Origin: Zhihengliuella halotolerans
Lineage (GTDB): Bacteria > Actinomycetota > Actinomycetes > Actinomycetales > Micrococcaceae
Assembly (NCBI RefSeq): GCF_004217565.1
Contig: NZ_SHLA01000001.1
Location: forward strand, 3,162,001 to 3,226,000
Reading direction: 5' to 3'
Length of the DNA: 64,000 bases
A model generated the notes under the pieces. The model searched no databases and had not been told where the DNA came from. It worked only from the letters and a program-made list of their open reading frames with translations. This document shows positions 60,249 through 64,000 of this stretch, piece after piece. Numbering within the stretch: position 1 is the stretch's first letter; every line of letters starts with the position of its first letter. The position numbers and the translations under genes are program-made.

Positions 60249-60904
60249 GCGGGGCGGTGATCCGCGTGCTGATCGCAGACGATCACGCGAGCGTGCGGGC
60301 GGGCCTGAGATTGTTGCTCGGCATGGCGGGAGACATCGAAGTCGTCGGAGAGGCGGCCGACGGGGACGTCGCCGTCGCGCAGGAGCGGGCGCTGCGCCCC
60401 GACGTCGTGCTCATGGACGCGCGCATGCCCGGCGTAGATGGGGTCGAGGCAACCCGGCGCATCGTCACCGCGGGCGGAGCGGATGTGCTGATGCTGACGA
60501 CCTTCGACCTCGACGAGATCGTTTTCGGCGGGCTGAAGGCGGGGGCGGCCGGGTTCCTGCTCAAGACCGTCGAGCCGCAGGACCTGTTCGACGCGATCCG
60601 CCGGGTCGCTGCCGGCGACGGGGTCGTGGCGCCGGAGGTCACCCGGCAGGTGCTGCGGCAGTTCGCGGCTGCCGCGACGCCTGAGCCGGAGCCGGAACCT
60701 GCTGCGGGGGACGTCGGCCTGACGCCGCGGGAGACCGATGTCCTCCGGGGTCTCGGACGCGGCAGGTCGAACGCGCAGATCGCGGCCGACCTGACGATTT
60801 CCCTGGCGACGGTCAAGACCCATGTCTCGAGCGTGCTCGCGAAGACCGGGACCTCCACTCGGATGCAGGCGGCGATCCACGCCCGCCGTGTCGGCCTCGT
60901 CTGA
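60245..60904 (+). CDS. NarL/FixJ-family response regulator
   Basis: A 219-residue regulator with receiver Asp58 (LMDARMPGVDG), Thr and Lys at LMLTTFD and FLLKTV, an acidic Glu/Pro linker (EPEPEPAAGD), and a LuxR HTH (LTPRETDVLRGLGRGRSNAQIAADLTISLATVKTHVSSVLAKTG). Coupled by ATGA to its kinase. Its stop is seven bases from the convergent DUF1801 gene. Targets are unknown. Confidence 0.94.
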   Translation: MSGAVIRVLIADDHASVRAGLRLLLGMAGDIEVVGEAADGDVAVAQERALRPDVVLMDARMPGVDGVEATRRIVTAGGADVLMLTTFDLDEIVFGGLKAGAAGFLLKTVEPQDLFDAIRRVAAGDGVVAPEVTRQVLRQFAAAATPEPEPEPAAGDVGLTPRETDVLRGLGRGRSNAQIAADLTISLATVKTHVSSVLAKTGTSTRMQAAIHARRVGLV

Positions 60905-60910
60905 CCGTTC

Positions 60911-61282
60911 CTACTTCCAGAGCACGCCCTCCTGCTCGTGCTCGTCGATGCGGTAACGGATCATCCGCGTGAGCAGGTCGACCGGCAGCGGTTCGTCGTA
61001 GGGGAGGCGCAGGGAGCCCTTGCCGGTCTTCCGGTCGGCCAGTTCCTCGCTGAACGCCTCGAGGGTGCTGGGGGTGAAGACCATGTTCGCGTGGGAGGCG
61101 TGCCCGGAGAACGTGAAGAGGATGGTCCCGCTCGAGTGGATGTAGGCGGGCTGGTTCCAGCGCACGTCCTCGACGGCGCCCACCGAGTCGTCGCGGCAGA
61201 GCGCCCGCAGGTCCGTCAGCATGGTCAGCGCTGGCCCGTCGAAGTCGGCCAGGTACGTTGCGTCGTCGTCTATTTTTGCCAT
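60911..61282 (-). CDS. DUF1801-family protein
   Basis: A 123-residue cytoplasmic protein of the DUF1801 (YdhG-like) fold. Conserved blocks are RWNQPAYIHSSGTILFTFSGHASHANMVF and TGKGSLRLPYDEPLPVDLLTRMIRYRIDE. No enzymatic function is established. It is a single gene, convergent with a response regulator and divergent from the VOC gene. Confidence 0.85.
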   Translation of the reverse strand: MAKIDDDATYLADFDGPALTMLTDLRALCRDDSVGAVEDVRWNQPAYIHSSGTILFTFSGHASHANMVFTPSTLEAFSEELADRKTGKGSLRLPYDEPLPVDLLTRMIRYRIDEHEQEGVLWK

Positions 61283-61350
61283 GGGACGATTCTGGATCTG
61301 CGGTAGGAGTATGTCGAGACCTGCGGGCGAATCGGGCGTAGCCTGTCGCC

Positions 61351-61800
61351 ATGACCGCCTTCGGCCAGAACATCCACTTCATCACGCTCTCCACACCCGA
61401 CCTGGACGCGGCCCGCGCGTTCTACGTCGACGGGCTCGGCTGGGAGCCGCTGCTCGACGTGCCCGGAGAGATCATCTTCTTCCAGTTCGCCCCGGGCTCC
61501 GTGCTGGGCCTCTTCGACGCCGAGAAGTTCGGCGAGGACCTCGGCGGGGCGGCTGCCATGCCCGCCGCCGGCGTCACGCTCGCCAGCAACGTGGGCGCCC
61601 GGGGCGAGGTGGCCGACGTCGTGCGCGCCATGGAGGCGGCCGGAGGCCGCGTGGTGACGCCGCCGGAGGACGGCCCGTTCGGCGGAGTCTTCCACGCGCA
61701 TGTGGCCGACCCCAACGGCGTCGTGTGGGAGATCGCGTACAACCCGGGCTGGCGCGTGAACGACGACGGCCGGGTCGAGTTCTTCGATCCCGCCGGCTGA
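61351..61800 (+). CDS. VOC-superfamily protein
   Basis: A 149-residue glyoxalase-fold protein: ITLSTPDLDAARAFYVDGLGWEPLLDV opens the first module, and VVRAMEAAGGRVVTPPEDGPFGGVFHAHVADPNGVVWEIAYNPGW forms the second. The metal-ligand His and Glu of the VOC ending (HVADPNG...WEI) are kept. It is distinct from the VOC protein at 20872. Substrate unknown. Confidence 0.88.
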   Translation: MTAFGQNIHFITLSTPDLDAARAFYVDGLGWEPLLDVPGEIIFFQFAPGSVLGLFDAEKFGEDLGGAAAMPAAGVTLASNVGARGEVADVVRAMEAAGGRVVTPPEDGPFGGVFHAHVADPNGVVWEIAYNPGWRVNDDGRVEFFDPAG

Positions 61801-61849
61801 CGCGGGGCCTGCCGGTCCGCGGCGCGGTTGTGCCGGGAAGCGGTGAGGC

Positions 61850-61866
61850 GTACAGTTTTCTGTACA
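61850..61866 (+). promoter_or_regulatory. YefM-type operator
   Basis: A perfect inverted repeat GTACAG-TTTT-CTGTAC (61850-61865) whose right arm extends to the core TGTACA (61861-61866). That hexamer is the known core of yefM-yoeB operators, so the toxin-antitoxin complex should repress here. Confidence 0.75.
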
Positions 61867-61884
61867 GAGTAGAAAGGTGGCGCT

Positions 61885-62142
61885 GTGAAGACGATGAGCT
61901 ACACGGAATCCCGGGCACGATATGCCGAGGTGCTGGATTCGGTCGTCGACGACCGCGAGGAGGTCGTCATCACCCGTGCCGGCCACGAGCCCGTCGTCAT
62001 CGTCTCCCTCGACGAGTTCGAGTCATTGCGCGAAACCGCCTACCTCATGCGCTCTCCCGCGAACGCGCGGCGGCTCCTCGACTCGATCGAGCGCCTCGAG
62101 GCCGGTGCCGGCGAAGAGCGCGGCCTGATCGAAGCAGACTGA
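61885..62142 (+). CDS. yefM: Antitoxin YefM
   Basis: An 85-residue Phd/YefM antitoxin. The N-terminal half folds as the DNA-binding domain (SYTESRARYAEVLDSVVDDREEVVITRAGHEPVVIVSLDEFESLRET). The acidic C-terminal tail (SPANARRLLDSIERLEAGAGEERGLIEAD) should wrap the toxin. GTG at 61885 has AAAGG five bases upstream; the ATG three codons later is the alternative. It is followed three bases later by yoeB and preceded by its operator. Confidence 0.93.
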   Translation: MKTMSYTESRARYAEVLDSVVDDREEVVITRAGHEPVVIVSLDEFESLRETAYLMRSPANARRLLDSIERLEAGAGEERGLIEAD

Positions 62143-62145
62143 TTC

Positions 62146-62406
62146 GTGAGGCTGGTCTGGGATGCCAACGCCTGGGAGGACTACCTCTGGTGGCAGGGGC
62201 AGGATCGAAAGCTGGTCAGGCGCATCAACCGGCTCGTTGAAGACATCATGCGCAACGGGAACGAAGGTATCGGCAAACCCGAGCCGCTCAAGCACGATTT
62301 CTCCGGATACTGGTCGCGCAGGATCACTGACGAGCACCGGATCGTCTACAAGGCTCTCGCCGACGAGGTGCGCATCGCGTCCTGCCGGTACCACTACGGG
62401 CGCTGA
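62146..62406 (+). CDS. yoeB: Toxin YoeB, ribosome-dependent mRNA endonuclease
   Basis: An 86-residue RelE-superfamily toxin that cuts mRNA in the ribosomal A site. The catalytic residues of E. coli YoeB are at identical positions: Glu46 (GKPEPL), Arg65 (DEHRIVY) and His83-Tyr84 in the C-terminal CRYHYGR. The length matches the family, so the toxin looks intact. GTG start three bases after the antitoxin stop. Confidence 0.95.
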   Translation: MRLVWDANAWEDYLWWQGQDRKLVRRINRLVEDIMRNGNEGIGKPEPLKHDFSGYWSRRITDEHRIVYKALADEVRIASCRYHYGR

Positions 62407-62420
62407 CGTCTCCCGGCCGA

Positions 62421-63512
62421 TCAGGTGATGAGGACCTCCGCGGCCGCCTCCACCGAGTCGACCAGGTGGATGTGCGCCTCCATGCTCCGCCCGGCCGCGA
62501 GCGAGCGCAGCAGCGGCCACGCCGGGAGTTGCTCGGTCCAGTACTCTCGCCCGACGAGAACCATCGGGGCGAGGGTTTCCTCGGTCGCGTAGTAGTTCTC
62601 GCACGCGTCCTGGAAGATCTCCTGCACGGTCCCGCCGGCGCCGGGCAGGAAGACGATCCCCCGGTTGCAGATCTGCAGCAAGATCGCCTCGCGCAGGGCG
62701 TTCCGGAAGTACTTCGCGATCGCCGTCGCGAAGAGGTTGGGCGGCTCGTGCCCGTAGTGCCACGTGGGAATGCCGAGCGACTCGCCGGGCGCCGCCGCCA
62801 CGGCCGGGTCCCGGAGCACCTCGCGTGCCGCTCCCGCCCAGGCGTCCACGGACGGGTGGTACGACGGCGTCGTCGCCACCGTTCCCAGCGCCTCGCGCAG
62901 GCGGTCTTCGCCCATCGCGCTGAGGCGCGCACCGAGATTGGCCGCCTCCATGGCGCCGGGGCCGCCGCCCGTGGCGACCGTGAACGTCCGGCCGAGGAGG
63001 TGCCCGAGGCGGGCGGCGTCGTCGTACGCCTCCTCCCCGCGGGAGGCCGCGTGGCCGCCCATGACGCCGACCAGGGCGCGGCCCGCGCTCCACTGGTCGA
63101 GGGCGGCGTCCACGGAGTAGTCGTGCAGGGCGCGTGCCATCGTCGAGCGCGGGCCCTGCGCCGTCTGCTGCCAGGCGAAGGCGCGCCCGTCGAGGCTGCG
63201 CGAATAGACGTCGTGGTCGTAGAGCTCCCCGGCCGTGTAGAGACTCGAACGGTGCACGTCGACGGGGGCGTTGGCGACGTTCGGCAGGATCAGCGCGCCG
63301 CGGCGGGTGTGCTCCGCGGCGACCTCGGGGTCGAGATCGCAGCCAGCGAACGTCGTGCGACCCGTCGCGCAGCGGGCGAGCACGTCGGCGTACCCGCGCA
63401 GGTCGAGCCCGATGAGCCGCCAGCCGGTCAGATCGCGGGTTCCGGCGGTGAGGCGGCGGTTGAGTTCGGCGAGCGAGTCGACCGCGACGAAGCGTCCGCG
63501 CGTGGGTTTCAT
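62421..63512 (-). CDS. LOG-family protein (Rossmann fold, TIGR00730-like)
   Basis: A 363-residue protein. The C-terminal half is a LOG-type Rossmann domain: ALVGVMGGHAASRG, VATGGGPGAMEAANLGA and NRGIVFLPGAGGTVQEIFQ. The PGAGGTVQE block stands where plant and bacterial LOG proteins have PGGxGTxxE. The long N-terminal domain of about 140 residues is extra compared with short LOG enzymes. Family members release nucleobases from nucleoside monophosphates. AGGAG precedes the ATG. It is convergent with the yefM-yoeB operon. Confidence 0.85.
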   Translation of the reverse strand: MKPTRGRFVAVDSLAELNRRLTAGTRDLTGWRLIGLDLRGYADVLARCATGRTTFAGCDLDPEVAAEHTRRGALILPNVANAPVDVHRSSLYTAGELYDHDVYSRSLDGRAFAWQQTAQGPRSTMARALHDYSVDAALDQWSAGRALVGVMGGHAASRGEEAYDDAARLGHLLGRTFTVATGGGPGAMEAANLGARLSAMGEDRLREALGTVATTPSYHPSVDAWAGAAREVLRDPAVAAAPGESLGIPTWHYGHEPPNLFATAIAKYFRNALREAILLQICNRGIVFLPGAGGTVQEIFQDACENYYATEETLAPMVLVGREYWTEQLPAWPLLRSLAAGRSMEAHIHLVDSVEAAAEVLIT

Positions 63513-63810
63513 GTCGTCTCCTGAGGGTCCATTTCGGCGGCTTTTTGTCCGTGCGATGGGGCTGATTGCGAGCCATGCGGGGGCAAAGTCACGGAACATA
63601 TCGATCACGCAACAATGGATGCCTTTCAATGTATGACTCACCTGACCGGCTGCTGAGAGCCTACCCACCACGCAGGCCCGGGGATCCGCATGATTCGGGG
63701 GAAGTCGCCTTTGGTCCACTTTTCATCCACAGGTGAATTGCTTCACAAGAAAAACCCACAAGGCACGCTGGCCCCTGTCGCAGCACATCTCGGTCACCTA
63801 CGCTGGTCCC
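63513..63810. other. Intergenic region before the secreted nuclease gene
   Basis: About 298 bases separating two divergent starts. The middle (63580-63770) is AT-richer, as expected of promoters, and TACGCT six bases before the ATG at 63811 suggests a leaderless transcript. No RNA gene, repeat array or small gene was seen. Confidence 0.5.
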
Positions 63811-64000
63811 ATGCGTTCACTCAAGCGGGCGGCCTTCGCCGTCGTGACGACCGTCGCCCTCGTGGCGTCCGCCGTCATGCCCGCGCACGCAGCGACCTTC
63901 CCCCCGGCCGATCATCGTCTGTCGCAGGAGAGAATCGTGGGCTCTGAGACGACGAGCGAGTCGGCTGTCCGGGTTGCGACCTACAACGCATCCCTCTTCC
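63811..64000 (+). CDS. Secreted endonuclease/exonuclease/phosphatase-family protein (partial)
   Basis: Only the first 63 residues are in the window. They show a classical signal peptide (MRSLKRAAFAVVTTVALVA then SAVMPAHA, cleavage after the last Ala near residue 28). A short linker follows, then VRVATYNASLF, the strand with the conserved Asn that opens the DNase I-like endonuclease/exonuclease/phosphatase fold. The catalytic part lies beyond base 64000. Confidence 0.78.
   Translation, partial: MRSLKRAAFAVVTTVALVASAVMPAHAATFPPADHRLSQERIVGSETTSESAVRVATYNASLF

Overview
This is a 64-kb piece of a high-GC actinobacterial chromosome. Evidence for that: GC-rich codons throughout, frequent ATGA/GTGA stop-start overlaps, several apparently leaderless promoters, a mycothiol-type arsenate reductase, a disA-radA pair, a DUF222/HNH protein and a PHO box of the actinobacterial type. 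The gene set resembles Micrococcaceae (Arthrobacter and relatives); the genus is an inference. The window is mostly ordinary chromosome with accessory modules inserted into it.

Layout. 1-3.1 kb: a two-component Rieske demethylase of the glycine betaine/stachydrine type with a divergent LysR regulator. 3.1-7.9 kb: an arsenic island with three ArsC lineages, an Acr3 efflux pump, an ArsO-like flavoprotein with a cysteine-rich tail, and ArsR; a 13-base element is repeated at its two control regions. 8.5-18.1 kb: a catabolic cluster made of a fused carboxyltransferase, a type III CoA-transferase, an M20 amidohydrolase and a two-protein membrane pair on one strand, a divergent amidase, a double-length Lrp/AsnC regulator and an APC permease. 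18.4-27.2 kb: yjdM, mutY, a membrane-anchored protein, an ArsR/glyoxalase operon, HNH-DUF222, disA, radA and a FUSC-like protein. 27.2-33.4 kb: pstSCAB behind a PHO box, then tail-to-tail with a Pit transporter and its DUF47 partner, with three hairpins between them. 34.5-36.2 kb: tRNA-Lys(UUU), its terminator and a lower-GC orphan CoiA-like nuclease gene. 36.2-43.2 kb: B12-dependent methionine synthase metH, a serine hydrolase, an S-component-like membrane protein coupled to a DUF4430 lipoprotein, and a PQQ-type sugar dehydrogenase.

43.3-50.0 kb: an NAD(P)-binding protein and an EamA exporter divergent from LysR, chrA, a DUF2306 protein and a NarL-type two-component system. 50.1-55.4 kb: an iron-siderophore ABC operon with a DtxR/IdeR box, then a second EamA/LysR divergent pair. 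55.4-60.9 kb: DeoR divergent from an MFS/methyltransferase operon, a GAP-like membrane protein and a second NarL-type two-component system. 60.9-64 kb: DUF1801 and VOC proteins, a yefM-yoeB toxin-antitoxin operon with a TGTACA operator, a LOG-family protein, and the start of a secreted endonuclease/exonuclease/phosphatase.

The most interesting leads are the tRNA-linked orphan CoiA-like nuclease with an unexplained structured stretch beside it; the S-component/DUF4430 pair one gene away from metH, which could be a corrinoid uptake unit; and the carboxyltransferase/CoA-transferase/amidohydrolase/membrane-pair cluster, which looks like an unassigned amide or N-acyl catabolic pathway. No CRISPR array, rRNA gene, insertion sequence or prophage was seen.
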